Positions 24,679 through 35,140 of a DNA stretch of 64,000 nt are shown here, in pieces. Position 1 is the stretch's first letter. Every line of letters begins with the position of its first letter. The notes under the pieces were generated by a model. It was not told where the DNA came from. It ran no database searches and saw nothing but the letters and a program-made list of their open reading frames with translations. The position numbers were made by a program, and so were the translations under genes. Origin of the DNA: Lyophyllum atratum (lineage: Eukaryota > Basidiomycota > Agaricomycetes > Agaricales > Lyophyllaceae); NCBI GenBank assembly GCA_014905825.1, contig JACGCN010000012.1, positions 1,364,001 to 1,428,000 of the forward strand, given 5' to 3'.

Positions 24679-25096
24679 ATGTAGCACAGACAGAAATAAT
24701 CTCGGAGTCATACAGAGGATTGGGGAAAGCTTCAGCTTCCCGGCGCAAGTTGAGAAAGCATTCAGCTGAATTTGAACGTCATTCTCGTTATATTATGTCG
24801 ATGCATGGGGTAAGAATGAGAAGGGCAAGAATCATGACTCCTGCATTGTACGTCGATAGTAACGAGATGAAATGGATTGTCGGATATGTATACGTTTAGA
24901 AACAAGAACGAGTGGGAGCCTGCAGCCAGCAAGGCAGAGATTCCCACGGTCAGTAAGTTTCTGATCGAATCGAAAGTCCTATCTTGAAAGTCCCATTCAC
25001 TTTCATTCACTCTCACCACGACTTCTCAGCGCTCAGCGCTCAGGTTCTCTATCACTATCCTATCCACTCAGAAATCAATAATACCTGGTCCCTACG
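24679..25096. other. Upstream region of the karyopherin gene
   Basis: No gene. The segment 25000-25096 is pyrimidine-rich and probably the 5' UTR of the karyopherin gene. Confidence 0.45.
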
Positions 25097-28000
25097 ATGG
25101 CCGACACCAGCTTTCTCCCAGTTCTTTCCCAGTTTGACATCGAACGGGCCGCACAAGTCAGTTTGTCTCAACTTCAAAGGTTTCCACGCTCATAGGCATT
25201 TTATAGCTGATCCAGCAGGCCTACGCGCCCCCAACAGCATCCACATCGGCCGAAGATCTCAAGAGACTCCAACAGGAGCTATTTGAGCTCCAGAAACGAC
25301 CGGAAGCTTGGGGGCTGGTGATTCCATTGTTGGACCATCGAGATCAGAATGTGCAGTTCTTTGGAGCACACACGGCGCAAGTGAAGATTGCGAGGGATTG
25401 GTGAGTGCTGATTTACGATTCGACGCGTCCGTGCGCTGACCTACGGTAACACTTATGCAGGGCACTTTTCCCAGAAGAACACGCTATACGGCTTCGAGAT
25501 CTCCTTGTCCAGCTCACATCGCACTCGATGGCAACCGGCCGGAGTAAAATCATCCTTCGGAAACTATTCGTCGCCGTAAGAACTCCCCTTTCGCGACGCG
25601 CCATCTTCTCATGCGATGCACGTCCAGCTCTCGTCTCTCGCGCTCAAACTCGTTCCGGGACACCCCAGCCGGTGGCCAGACTGGATCATGGCATGCGCCA
25701 TGTCGTTCTCGGGCCACAGGGCTCCCACGGAACACATTCATGATTTTCTGGCCATTGTTGCTGAAGAAGTTGGGAACGCTGATCTCCTTGGCCCGAGTAA
25801 GTGAGTTGTCACGTCGACTTCCTCATTTGCCTATGGCTCAACGCAAGTACAGGGTTCAGATGCAGCAGTCCACGAAAGACGCGACACCGATGGTGGTTCA
25901 GGCAATCCGTTCGTCACTGGAATCGTTGGAGCATATTCCCTCCGCATTGCGGTGTCTGCAGGCCTGGATGCCCTCAATTCCAACCAGCGACATCACGCCA
26001 TTGATCCCACTCCTAATATCTTTACTCGATCGCGCTGAATCAGACAGCGAGACGTTCGAAGTTGTGTCGGACGCGTTGCAGGAGGTCATGGCGAAATCCG
26101 CATTGTCAGATGGATCGGGCAGCCGAACACTCACGGAGCCACTCTTAATCTGGATGGACACGCGTGGTGGCAAGATCATTGAGGCGACGCTCAGCTCGGG
26201 GAACGTCGATGAGATCTCGCATTCCTTCTGCAAGCTCCTTGTCGCGCTGGGTGATCACTCAACGTCCTACATCGCCTCCAATATCACATCATCCCAATCC
26301 GTCGAGCCTCTCGTACCATCTCCTGCAGGCACTCCCGCGCTCCCGCCGAAGACACGAGGGCAGTTAACGCAGTCGTTTCTTCGGCTTCTCCTGGCGTACA
26401 CAGGTCTCCCAGGATACTATGGTGTAGATGAGGAAGAGAGCGAAATGACCCTCGGATTCTGGTACCTCTTCCAGGAGGCGCTCTGGAGCACGGAATACTA
26501 CATTCCAGAAGGGGAAGAGCAGAATGGTGACGCAGGTGGTGTGGATGTGGGTGCGGAGGCGATGGCGATGGCAAAGGCAGTTTACAGCGAGCTCGTCAAG
26601 GTGCTGCGGAGGAAGGTGGCCTTTCCTGGGAAGGGTGTTACGTGGCCGAAAGGTCCGTCTTGTCCGCTGCCTTTATCTTCGATGATGCTAATCGTAATCC
26701 ATATTAGATCAGGTTGACAAGTTCCAGGTGTAAGTCTGCATGTGGGCCTGGAAGATTCGTCAGTTCAATCGGCCATCATTATTAGGTACCGCAGAGACGT
26801 CGGGGACACTCTGATCAACGCGTGAGGGTTCTATTCTGTTCCACACGAGACCTTTGCTCATCCACTGGCTCTCTAGCTACTACGTCCTCCGACATGACAT
26901 GCTGGCCTACTATGTGGACGACGTCGCTCAACGACTTGCCACGAGACAGGAAAATGAAGGCTGGAATGTTCGTGATCGTCATTCTGCTTCGTCTTCAAGT
27001 ATCCTGACGATAGAATACCAAAATAGGAAATTGAAGCAACGTTACACTGCATCACATCCATCCAAGAAGCTTTAGATCTTGAGAAAACCCCACACCTTCC
27101 GCGAATATTCAGCGCTGAGATTCTCGGGCGCCTGCCGTCCACTGGTGCCAGCCGGATACGACGCACGACTCTCGGCCTTATTGGTACTCGCCTCCCTTTC
27201 CCCTAGATTTTCGAGATGCAATTGACCACTTTTCCGTAGGCACCTACTCCTCTTGGTTTGCCAGCCAGCCGTTCGAAACCTCGGACCTGCTGATGAGCGT
27301 CTTGACCTACGTCGCTTCCGCACTTACAGACCCAGCACTATGTCTCCAAGCTGCTAATGCACTGCGTAACCTTTGCGATGCTAATCGGAAAGCACTGGCG
27401 CCTCAGATTGGAGCATTTGCTGAGCTGCATGCTGCTCTGGGAAGTATTCCCGTAAGTGCTGAAGTCTGTCCAAAACGGTCTGTCTTACAATGGGAATCCG
27501 TCCGTAGGATTCGGAGAAGGGGAAGGTTGTGCAGTCTATCGCTAGTGTGATCCAAGCTCTGCCTGCGCACGAGGAAATTGCACCAATTGAGGTATGCCCT
27601 TGCCCCGCCCCGCCCCACCTCACCTATCTCTGAAAATAGTCCTAGGCGATCGTCGACCCTATAGTGCGGAAACTCGCTGAAGCTCTACAATCCCCTACAT
27701 TGGTACGTCAACCCTGACCCATCCTTGCTTTGCATCATCGAATTTTCTTTTCCAGCTCCCGGACGAAGCTCGCACAATCACGATCCACCAGCTCGAAACC
27801 CTATCTGGCGTCGCGAAGGGGCTGACAAGATCGACGGATGGCCTGGTCATTCTGGGAGAACGTGATTCGGAGTCGCAGGCCAAGATGGACGAGATGATGC
27901 GGGCGAGGGACGACCCCCGGACTGTCAAGCTGCGCGAATCGATATCGGCGGCGTTGCGCGGGGTGGTCGATCTTTGGTCTACAGATGCAGGCATCAGTAA

Positions 28001-29293
28001 CGTAGGTCTCTTCAGCCCCTCTCCCTTCACCTGCCTCAATCAATGTCCATTTTGCGTCGAACATACAGGCCCTAAGTGACCTCTTCAAATCCATAACATG
28101 TCTTCCTAGTGACACGACACTCATCACCCTCCCTGCTGGGCCCCTTCTAGAGCTCGTATGCCTCGCGACGAGACGGCAGCTGACGGCGGCATGGTTGTCG
28201 CTTGCTGCTATTCTGATTGCACAGCTCAATCCACCACCACCGGTGCTGCTTAGCGGGCCGAACATCAAGCTGGGGCCGACGCCGGAGGCCGAATCTCTCG
28301 TGTCGAGTGCCTTGCCAATCTTGCTGGAGTGCTCCTTGAATATGATGGCGGCGCCTGGAGCTATGGAGGGCGTGAGTCATCGTTGGCTGCTGTCTCTAGG
28401 CGTGTGGATGACTGATATCACGCTTTCCTTGCAGAATCCGGATATAGTCCAGGAGTTCTTCGTTTGCATGGATAGGGTAGGTGATCCTTGACTTTCTGTT
28501 TTCGCGCATGACTAATGGTCCTGCATTGCAGGTAGCGCAAGATTTCACGCGGTCGTTCTTTACTCTACCACCTGGAGCCTTGGATGCGTTGGTGAATTGT
28601 GCGATCACAGCACTCTCACTTCAGGAGCGATATTCACTGGTGCAAGCCTGTAATTTCCTCGTATGTGGTCCCCTCAAACTGCTGTGGACCTATGATTTAC
28701 CCTGTTACTACGCAGTGCACTCTTATCCATCGAAGCTCCATAGATGACGCACTGGCTGCACAAAAGGAACAATTGCTGCAGGTTCATGGGAGACGGATAA
28801 TGAAAGCAGTTCTGGAAGGCTTTGCGAGTGTCGCGCCACGGAGGTTGGTTCTCCTTCCATCACCGAAAAAGTTGCCGTAACGAAATGTACGCGTTATAGC
28901 GTCGTGCCAAATCTTATAGAGATACTTGGGACGCTTTTGGGCAGAGGTGGTGGTGGGATTGGTGGTGGTGGTGGAGCAGGAGGTGCTATCGCTGCTGTTG
29001 GGATAAGAGAGATCCTCTTCGCTGTGAGTTTGCTGTTAGCCCGTTATGAATGATTACTCATCAGCACTAGGACGATTTCATCGCATCCAAAGCGACGCCG
29101 GAAGTGAAAGAGAAGTTCGTCACGGCTGTCATGAGGTGCATTGTTCTCGTGATGTCCTAGTTATACGCTGCTGACGTTTTGCTTGACTAGTTCACGTTCA
29201 CTCAAGAGAACCAGGGATGCGGCAAATCAGTTTACTCTCGTGGCGAGAGGTTTGGAAGGCTCTGGATTTGGATACGCCTCGGTCTCGATGTAG
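25097..29293 (+). CDS. Importin-13/Kap122-type nuclear transport receptor (importin-beta family)
   Basis: Predicted karyopherin of 1043 residues built of HEAT repeats, moving cargo through nuclear pores with Ran-GTP. Twenty exons close in frame: 25097-25156, 25216-25400, 25461-25575, 25628-25800, 25853-26652, 26708-26729, 26786-26821, 26877-26967, 27027-27183, 27240-27451, 27508-27591, 27646-27702, 27756-28001, 28069-28371, 28435-28476, 28532-28660, 28716-28843, 28900-29023, 29071-29135, 29191-29293. The N-terminus shows an importin-N-like pattern (AWGLVIPLLDHRDQNVQFFG, then HTAQVKIARDW). The middle has LINAYYVLRHDMLAYYVDDV, and the end FTLVARGLEGSGFGYA is typical of the IPO13/Kap111 group. 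Exon 6 is only 22 nt. A Gly-rich loop (GRGGGGIGGGGGAGG) near the C-terminus looks like a lineage insertion. TNPO3/Mtr10 is a less likely alternative. Confidence 0.83.
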
Positions 29294-30020
29294 AGCAGAA
29301 CTAGAGGCTGAGCTTGATGTACATATTATGAGGGCGCTACGCTATGTTGTACAATCAAATTGCATGCATGCGCCAAATGGGTATCCGGTAACTGATCGTT
29401 GCATTTCAGCCTCGTGAGTAGGTGAGTCCGGGTTTGTAGGCTGCGGATCAGAAGTAATGATTTATTTTTAGGGAACCGAGGACAACGTGGGCTACATACT
29501 TTTCACGTTCCCGCAGTAACGCGCACGTTCCCACAGATTGCATACGTTACCGTTCCCGCGTTACGCATGCGTAACATACCCGCCCTATGTAAAGCAGAAA
29601 TTGGCATCCCAGGCTTTAGATATCATAGATATTTTTCACGTACCGTGTGCTTCGTGTGTTGTTCAAAATGGGGGGTGAATACGAGCATGATAGGCTTGTG
29701 TTCGGTGACGGAAAATCTCTGGATGCATCACGTGATCGTCTGATCCGGGCACTCGGGCTGGCACAGATGCCTCAATAATACTCGGGGGGTCAACCACTAA
29801 GCTCTGAATTATGTACAATGCTTTTTTATGCATATTTGCGAACCTGTACATGTAAAAATCAGATACGTCCCGCATGTTGAAGCTACATAATTGTGAGCTG
29901 GGGCTACGTGCGAAGCCGGCTAGCCCAAGTGGTAGATAAGGCAGAGCATACCAGGGATCTACATCCGCAAAGTGGCTGACTCAGCTTCAGGCCTCTTTGG
30001 TGATGCGTGCGCGGCTTTGA
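29294..30020. other. Intergenic region left of the retrotransposon
   Basis: Contains the left GGAACG-type array (29507-29576). The stretch 29911-30020 appears to continue, after the inserted retrotransposon, at 35266. No gene supported. Confidence 0.5.
29507..29576 (-). repeat. GGAACG-motif array, left cluster
   Basis: Degenerate array in which CGTTCC (GGAACG on the minus strand) recurs at least three times within 50 bp together with CGTTAC/GTAACG variants. Similar arrays occur at 36.1 and 43.2 kb in the opposite orientation. It probably belongs to a mobile element terminus or a subterminal repeat. Confidence 0.6.
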
Positions 30021-30246
30021 TCGAGTTTAATCGAGTGATTACACAAGTCCAATGAGAATTCGCAAGCCTCTGCCTCACGCATCACGTGTACCCCTTGCCT
30101 AGGAAAGAGCGTTCCAGCGAGACACCCCCTAGGGACCTCGCTTCTACTGCAACCTCTTCCTAGGTAAGACCGGAATCATTAGAGACCTCGGTTCGTTCAC
30201 TGAACCTCTCTATAGATTTTGCAGAGGCTTGTGAGATTTTTCGAGT
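30021..30246 (+). repeat. Split direct repeat A1 (left terminus)
   Basis: 226 bp, starting and ending with TCGAGT. It appears identical to A2. It contains two short internal repeats of the type CCTAGG..AGACC and probably acts as the 5' leader and promoter of the element. Confidence 0.9.
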
Positions 30247-30319
30247 AATCACGAACACAGTTCATCGTCCTATTACCAGTCCTCACACAAGCCATCAAAG
30301 CTTTATCCGAGTGATCCCC

Positions 30320-31690
30320 ATGAGTTTAGAACCCAATGCGCCATCCCAAACAGCCGGATCATCCTCCAACGCTCCTGGATCGCCTCTCCAAGGAGGGCCT
30401 GACGGACCTTCCGGACCAGGGGGTACCCCTAATCCATCGAATTTGGGGGGAGGCGTCACTCTCAATGCCGAATTGCTCAAACGACTTGAAGAGAAAGTCG
30501 ACGAGTTCAGAAACCGGACCATCCAAAAGGGTCAGGCATCTTTCGACATCATCAGGCTCATTGAAGCTAGCAGAGAGACCCATGAAATCAAAAGGCAGGC
30601 CTACGACCAATACATTAATATCCTCGACAACATCTCGGCGCAGCTTGTTGAGCAGACTCGGCGAGGCGCCACTGCTGCACACGGATTGGGCGCACCCGGA
30701 GCCGGAGACAACGAGCCGGATAACAGAGGTGCTGGAGCCGGAGACCCTCCCAGGAACCGATCACGTACCAGATCGCGATCACCCAGAACGGTCAACCGAC
30801 ACATACTCAACCTTGCAAAGAAGTCAGCTGCTCGCCGACGACGAAGCAGATCAGTTTCTTCGGGCAGCTCGTCAGACCGCGGGGAATCAAGGTCCAAGAA
30901 ACGGAAAATCGACGTCGGGAAGCTCCCTTGGGCTAAAAAGGATGAGCTTGCTGAGCAGACTGGGGACCCAAACATCATCGAGACGCGTCGCCTCCTTGAA
31001 TACTATGGACGGGACCCCTCCGAAGTCAAGAGACACATCCGGCTCTCACCCACTGCTCCACCAGGCTTTCCCTCTGACCAATGGGAAAACATCATCAAAG
31101 GTAACGCGGTCAACCTCGACCTCGTCCACCTCTCCATCCATCACCTCTCAGCTCCTAAAGAGAGCGTTAGCCACATCGGAGATACTGAAATCAGGTTGGC
31201 AAGAGTCGCTCCACCGCGCCAGATCACCAAAGCAGGGCAGTGGGTCTCGGCCTGGAACGTTGCCATGCGCGCCGTACGATTCGCCTTCCCACATCGCGAG
31301 GACGAACTTCGTCAATACGCGGAATATATCCAGGACCTTTTCACAGCTCGAATCGAGTCCTCTCACCTCCGTGTCATCATGTTCGACAAAGCCGTCCGCG
31401 AAGAGGTCAGCGGAGGGCAACGTCTCTCTCTGCTCGATCCCCGGACCCATGCGAAGTTCGCTTCCTCCATCCTCATGCCAGACGGTGTCGAAGCCGATCA
31501 CGGATCCAGCAAATCCTCCGGCAAACGGTCACGTCCGTCGGGTTCCTCCTCCGACATCTGCAATCGTTTCGACAGCAAGAGGTCCTGCCCCTATAGCGCC
31601 AAGGAATGCCATTACGAACACGAGTGCAAGAGCTGTGGATCCAAAGCCCACGGGGCTACCGCGTGCAAAGGCCAAAAGGACGGGAATTGA
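30320..31690 (+). CDS. Ngaro ORF1: gag-like nucleic-acid-binding protein
   Basis: Predicted structural protein of 456 residues that would package element RNA. The N-terminus is Pro/Ser/Gly-rich (residues 1-55), followed by a helical segment (LLKRLEEKVDEFRNRTIQKG), an Arg/Ser-rich basic block (RNRSRTRSRSPR) and a globular middle. The C-terminus holds Cys-rich CNRFDSKRSC and a classic zinc knuckle CKSCGSKAHGATAC (C-X2-C-X4-H-X4-C). The ATG at 30320 is the first in-frame methionine. The frame is fully overlapped by the 5' extension of ORF2 in the +1 frame. Confidence 0.85.
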   Translation: MSLEPNAPSQTAGSSSNAPGSPLQGGPDGPSGPGGTPNPSNLGGGVTLNAELLKRLEEKVDEFRNRTIQKGQASFDIIRLIEASRETHEIKRQAYDQYINILDNISAQLVEQTRRGATAAHGLGAPGAGDNEPDNRGAGAGDPPRNRSRTRSRSPRTVNRHILNLAKKSAARRRRSRSVSSGSSSDRGESRSKKRKIDVGKLPWAKKDELAEQTGDPNIIETRRLLEYYGRDPSEVKRHIRLSPTAPPGFPSDQWENIIKGNAVNLDLVHLSIHHLSAPKESVSHIGDTEIRLARVAPPRQITKAGQWVSAWNVAMRAVRFAFPHREDELRQYAEYIQDLFTARIESSHLRVIMFDKAVREEVSGGQRLSLLDPRTHAKFASSILMPDGVEADHGSSKSSGKRSRPSGSSSDICNRFDSKRSCPYSAKECHYEHECKSCGSKAHGATACKGQKDGN

Positions 31691-33551
31691 GGCCGAGAGG
31701 GCGTTATCGAGAGAGGAGGTAGTACGGGGTATGTACCCGAGATTCATGCGGTACAACATATGGGACATCGACGCTCCCCTGTCACGCACGGCGGCTGACT
31801 GGACGGAGACAGCGAAGCCAGTACCTAGTCCCCCACAACGCGAGCTCAACAACGTCGTAGCCACACGTACTATAGCAGACAATCCGAGCCTTTTCAAGAT
31901 TGTCACCCCCATTAAAGTGGATGTCCTCGAAAGCATGCTCACCACGCATCCTAACCCCGCCTTTGTTAAGTCCGTATGCCGTTCCCTACGGGAAGGCTTC
32001 TGGCCGAACGCGAACACACACCCAGGGGTCTATCCTGACATTTTCGACGCATCACTCGGGATGCCAAAGGAACCAGACGAGGCCGACTTTCTAAGGTCCC
32101 AACGGGACATAGAGATTTCCAAAGGTCGTTTCTCCGAATCCTTTGGCACCGACTTACTGCCTGGAATGTACAGTTCCCCAATTCACGCCGTTCCCAAAGC
32201 TAAGGGCGACGGCCTCCGCATGGTAACGAATCAATCAGCGGGGGAGTTCTCCTTGAACTCTATGATCTTACACAAGGACATCGCAGGTATGCCGCTCGAC
32301 AACATGCGACACCTGGGCGAACGCTTACTGGCGATTCGCGCGACATCAGATCGTCCTTTGACTCTGTTCAAATCGGACGTGGCAGAGGCATATCGCCTCA
32401 TTCCTCTGCACCCCCTGTTTCAACTGAAACAGGTCAACACCATTGACGGTGCCCGACACATTGACCGCAACAACGCTTTTGGCGGCCGGTCCTCATTGAA
32501 CAACTGGGGCTCCGTGATGGACCTCATTTGCTGGATCGCTGAGCACGTCGAGAACATCCCTGACACTCTGGTCTTCAACGACGATGTGTTCGGCATCGCA
32601 GACGAGGGCGACATGGTCACATATAAACCATATGCCATGGACTTTCCAACACCACAGGCAGCGCTTCTCTCCCTATGGGATAGACTGGGGATACCTCATA
32701 AACAGACCAAGCAACTACATGGGTCACCCCTTGTGATCATCGGGATTCTGGTCGACGCTAATCTCATGACGATGACCCTCCCGACAGAATCTCGCGACGA
32801 ATTAGTTGCCGAAATGCGTGATTTTGCACGTCTACACAACGGGAAATCTCGCCATTTCTATTTGAAGCAGTGGCAGAAGCTGGCGGGCTGGATCAATTGG
32901 TCCCTGAATGTCTTCCCGCTTCTGCGTCCCTGCCTCAATAACATCTACCCGAAAATCACCCGCAATTTGGATAAGCCGAGGGCCAAGATCTATTGCAACA
33001 ACGCAATCCGCAGCGACCTCCTTTGGGCCGCAACTCTGATGGAGAACTCCACTGGAGTCCATCTTCTGAGCTCGAAGCGGTGGCAGACTAACGAATCTGA
33101 CTTCGTCATTTACTGCGACGCGTCGTTAACGGGCATGGCATTCTGGTACCCGGACAACAGCAATGGATATCAATCGGACATCCCGGCCGATACCCCGTCG
33201 GATCTCATATTCTATTTCGAGGCTCTCTGTGTTGCATGTGCCATTCTCAATGCCGTCGACGCCGCTCACTCCCCCTCGAAAATCCTAATCTACACTGATA
33301 ACTCAAATACCGTCGACATGTTCAATTCTTTTCACGCGAGCCCGATCTTCAATCCCTTGCTTCGCGCTGTGGCCGACGCGATGATCAAGAATGAACATCA
33401 GGTCCGCGTGCTTCACGTTCCTGGAAAGGAGAACACGATTGCGGATATGTTATCACGTGGGAGGTTTGGTGCCGCACTTGAATATGAACCGAGCCTTCTC
33501 ATTAACCCCTTCGAACCTCTTCCCGAACTACTTGGACCCCTGCAGAAATGA
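30336..33551 (+). CDS. Ngaro ORF2: reverse transcriptase / RNase H
   Basis: Open for 1071 codons in the +1 frame relative to ORF1. The recognisable protein begins only near the end of ORF1, with a possible ATG at 31731. Reverse transcriptase motifs: SPIHAVPKAKGDGLRMVTNQ, FKSDVAEAYRLIPLHP (first catalytic Asp), then VFNDDVFG in the YxDD box position. RNase H motifs: YCDASLTGMAFW (Asp), FEALCVACAI (Glu), IYTDNSNTVDMF (Asp) and NTIADMLSRG (Asp). The order and the absence of protease and DDE integrase fit DIRS-order elements. The protein may be made by frameshifting from ORF1 or by internal initiation. The first 450 codons may be open only by chance. The stop overlaps the start of the recombinase gene. 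Confidence 0.85.
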   Translation: MRHPKQPDHPPTLLDRLSKEGLTDLPDQGVPLIHRIWGEASLSMPNCSNDLKRKSTSSETGPSKRVRHLSTSSGSLKLAERPMKSKGRPTTNTLISSTTSRRSLLSRLGEAPLLHTDWAHPEPETTSRITEVLEPETLPGTDHVPDRDHPERSTDTYSTLQRSQLLADDEADQFLRAARQTAGNQGPRNGKSTSGSSLGLKRMSLLSRLGTQTSSRRVASLNTMDGTPPKSRDTSGSHPLLHQAFPLTNGKTSSKVTRSTSTSSTSPSITSQLLKRALATSEILKSGWQESLHRARSPKQGSGSRPGTLPCAPYDSPSHIARTNFVNTRNISRTFSQLESSPLTSVSSCSTKPSAKRSAEGNVSLCSIPGPMRSSLPPSSCQTVSKPITDPANPPANGHVRRVPPPTSAIVSTARGPAPIAPRNAITNTSARAVDPKPTGLPRAKAKRTGIEAERALSREEVVRGMYPRFMRYNIWDIDAPLSRTAADWTETAKPVPSPPQRELNNVVATRTIADNPSLFKIVTPIKVDVLESMLTTHPNPAFVKSVCRSLREGFWPNANTHPGVYPDIFDASLGMPKEPDEADFLRSQRDIEISKGRFSESFGTDLLPGMYSSPIHAVPKAKGDGLRMVTNQSAGEFSLNSMILHKDIAGMPLDNMRHLGERLLAIRATSDRPLTLFKSDVAEAYRLIPLHPLFQLKQVNTIDGARHIDRNNAFGGRSSLNNWGSVMDLICWIAEHVENIPDTLVFNDDVFGIADEGDMVTYKPYAMDFPTPQAALLSLWDRLGIPHKQTKQLHGSPLVIIGILVDANLMTMTLPTESRDELVAEMRDFARLHNGKSRHFYLKQWQKLAGWINWSLNVFPLLRPCLNNIYPKITRNLDKPRAKIYCNNAIRSDLLWAATLMENSTGVHLLSSKRWQTNESDFVIYCDASLTGMAFWYPDNSNGYQSDIPADTPSDLIFYFEALCVACAILNAVDAAHSPSKILIYTDNSNTVDMFNSFHASPIFNPLLRAVADAMIKNEHQVRVLHVPGKENTIADMLSRGRFGAALEYEPSLLINPFEPLPELLGPLQK

Positions 33552-34549
33552 TCAACTCAGGCGTCCCATCAAGGCAGCCCAACCGCGTGGCCTGGCCTCT
33601 CGAGCGACTTCTCAGGGAGCGGTCGCTCGCACTCGGGTGTGCCATCGACACATCTACCTCGAAAAATTACGGTTCTGCACTTAACTCCTATCTCAACTTT
33701 GTCCACTTGCACGAGCTCCCTGTCGAGCCCACCCCCGACACACTGTCTTTTTTCGTTGTCTACATGTCCCACCACATCCAACCGAGCTCGGTCACTACTT
33801 ACCTCTCAGGTATTGTAAATCAACTTGAACCCTATTTCCCCGATGTGCGCGCGACAAGGAGCGCCCCATTGGTAAAGAAGACCCTCGCCGGCTGTCTCCG
33901 TCTCCGAGGCGTCGCTACGACACGCAAACGCCCTTTGTCACGCGGCGACCTTTGCGAGGTCCTGCGGCATTACGCCGGGTCCACCGACCACGATGACCTC
34001 CTTTTTGTGACTCAGCTCCTCACGGGTTTCGACGCCCTGCTGCGTTTAGGGGAGTTGACTTACCCAGATGACAGAGCCTTGCACGACTTTAGGAAGGTCA
34101 CCAAGGTCACATCTGTCGTCGTCTCCCACGACCAATATGAGTTCTTGCTTCCTGGTAACAAGACTGATCACATATTCGAAGGCAACAAGATTATCGTGAG
34201 AGCGAATGCTCACGAGTCGAACCCCTACCCCCATTTCCTCGCCTATCTCCTCTCTCGCAACACTCGTTTCCCCCTATCACAGGAGCTCTGGTTGATGAAG
34301 GACGGTCGTGTTCCGACCCGGAGGTTTTTCATCAAGCGGCTTCGCGCCTTTTTTGACAAGAGCATCGCGGGACAGTCAATGCGGGCGGGCGGGGCGACGT
34401 TCCTGGCGGAAATGGGTGTTCCACCCCATCTCATTCAGGCTCGAGGCCGTTGGTCGTCAGATACCTTCCAGATTTACGTCAGAAAGAGCCCGGTTCTGAT
34501 ACAGGCCCTTCTGTTTGGAAGCCGGCGGGGAGCTCCCGTCGTGACTTGA
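33548..34549 (+). CDS. Ngaro ORF3: tyrosine recombinase
   Basis: Site-specific recombinase of 333 residues predicted to insert the circular DNA copy of the element. An N-terminal SAM-like DNA-binding part (SKNYGSALNSYLNFVHLH) precedes the catalytic domain. Visible active-site elements are Arg in LLRLGEL, QSMRAGGAT, GRWSSD and the nucleophile Tyr in FQIYVRKSP. The box-II His usual at the first place of HxxR is Gln here (QSMR). The start ATG at 33548 overlaps the ORF2 stop in the string ATGA, suggesting termination-reinitiation. No introns. Confidence 0.88.
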   Translation: MINSGVPSRQPNRVAWPLERLLRERSLALGCAIDTSTSKNYGSALNSYLNFVHLHELPVEPTPDTLSFFVVYMSHHIQPSSVTTYLSGIVNQLEPYFPDVRATRSAPLVKKTLAGCLRLRGVATTRKRPLSRGDLCEVLRHYAGSTDHDDLLFVTQLLTGFDALLRLGELTYPDDRALHDFRKVTKVTSVVVSHDQYEFLLPGNKTDHIFEGNKIIVRANAHESNPYPHFLAYLLSRNTRFPLSQELWLMKDGRVPTRRFFIKRLRAFFDKSIAGQSMRAGGATFLAEMGVPPHLIQARGRWSSDTFQIYVRKSPVLIQALLFGSRRGAPVVT

Positions 34550-34745
34550 TTTTCTTCTTATCATCTTGGACTCTAGAGCCGAACTTGGACTCGAACATCG
34601 ATACTTATATTACGGACTCTCTCAGAGCAGCACCACCTCGGACATTTCTTCGGACTAGTATCTCGTCTCACGCTACGTAGTACTCTTTTTCTTTTTTTTC
34701 TTTTCTTTCTCCTCCCATCGCTACGCTCATCTTTATAGGATTTTA

Positions 34746-34870
34746 GCCGTACCTAAAGTTCAGAAAAATACATAAGCCGGACCTGGACAGGCTCCCAGAG
34801 CTATCCCGTCGCACGGTCCGGTTTTCACCTATCCACTTGTGCCTCTGATCCACGCTTGCCCGATCATTGG
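34746..34870 (+). repeat. Split direct repeat B1
   Basis: 125 bp, starting GCCGTACCTAAAG and ending CGATCATTGG, immediately followed by A2. It appears identical to B2. Confidence 0.9.
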
Positions 34871-35096
34871 TCGAGTTTAATCGAGTGATTACACAAGTCC
34901 AATGAGAATTCGCAAGCCTCTGCCTCACGCATCACGTGTACCCCTTGCCTAGGAAAGAGCGTTCCAGCGAGACACCCCCTAGGGACCTCGCTTCTACTGC
35001 AACCTCTTCCTAGGTAAGACCGGAATCATTAGAGACCTCGGTTCGTTCACTGAACCTCTCTATAGATTTTGCAGAGGCTTGTGAGATTTTTCGAGT
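34871..35096 (+). repeat. Split direct repeat A2
   Basis: 226 bp, apparently identical to A1. It is followed by a 44-bp T/C-rich spacer (35097-35140) before B2. Confidence 0.9.
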
Positions 35097-35140
35097 CCCA
35101 CCCTCCACTTCCCTTTTTTGTGTTTTTCTTAAGTACACGT

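Noticed and set aside
29921..30020. Possible tRNA gene or SINE: TAGCCCAAGTGG resembles a tRNA A box
   Set aside because: No B box (GGTTCGANTCC-like) lies at the right distance and no cloverleaf stems can be drawn; the retrotransposon interrupts the downstream side.
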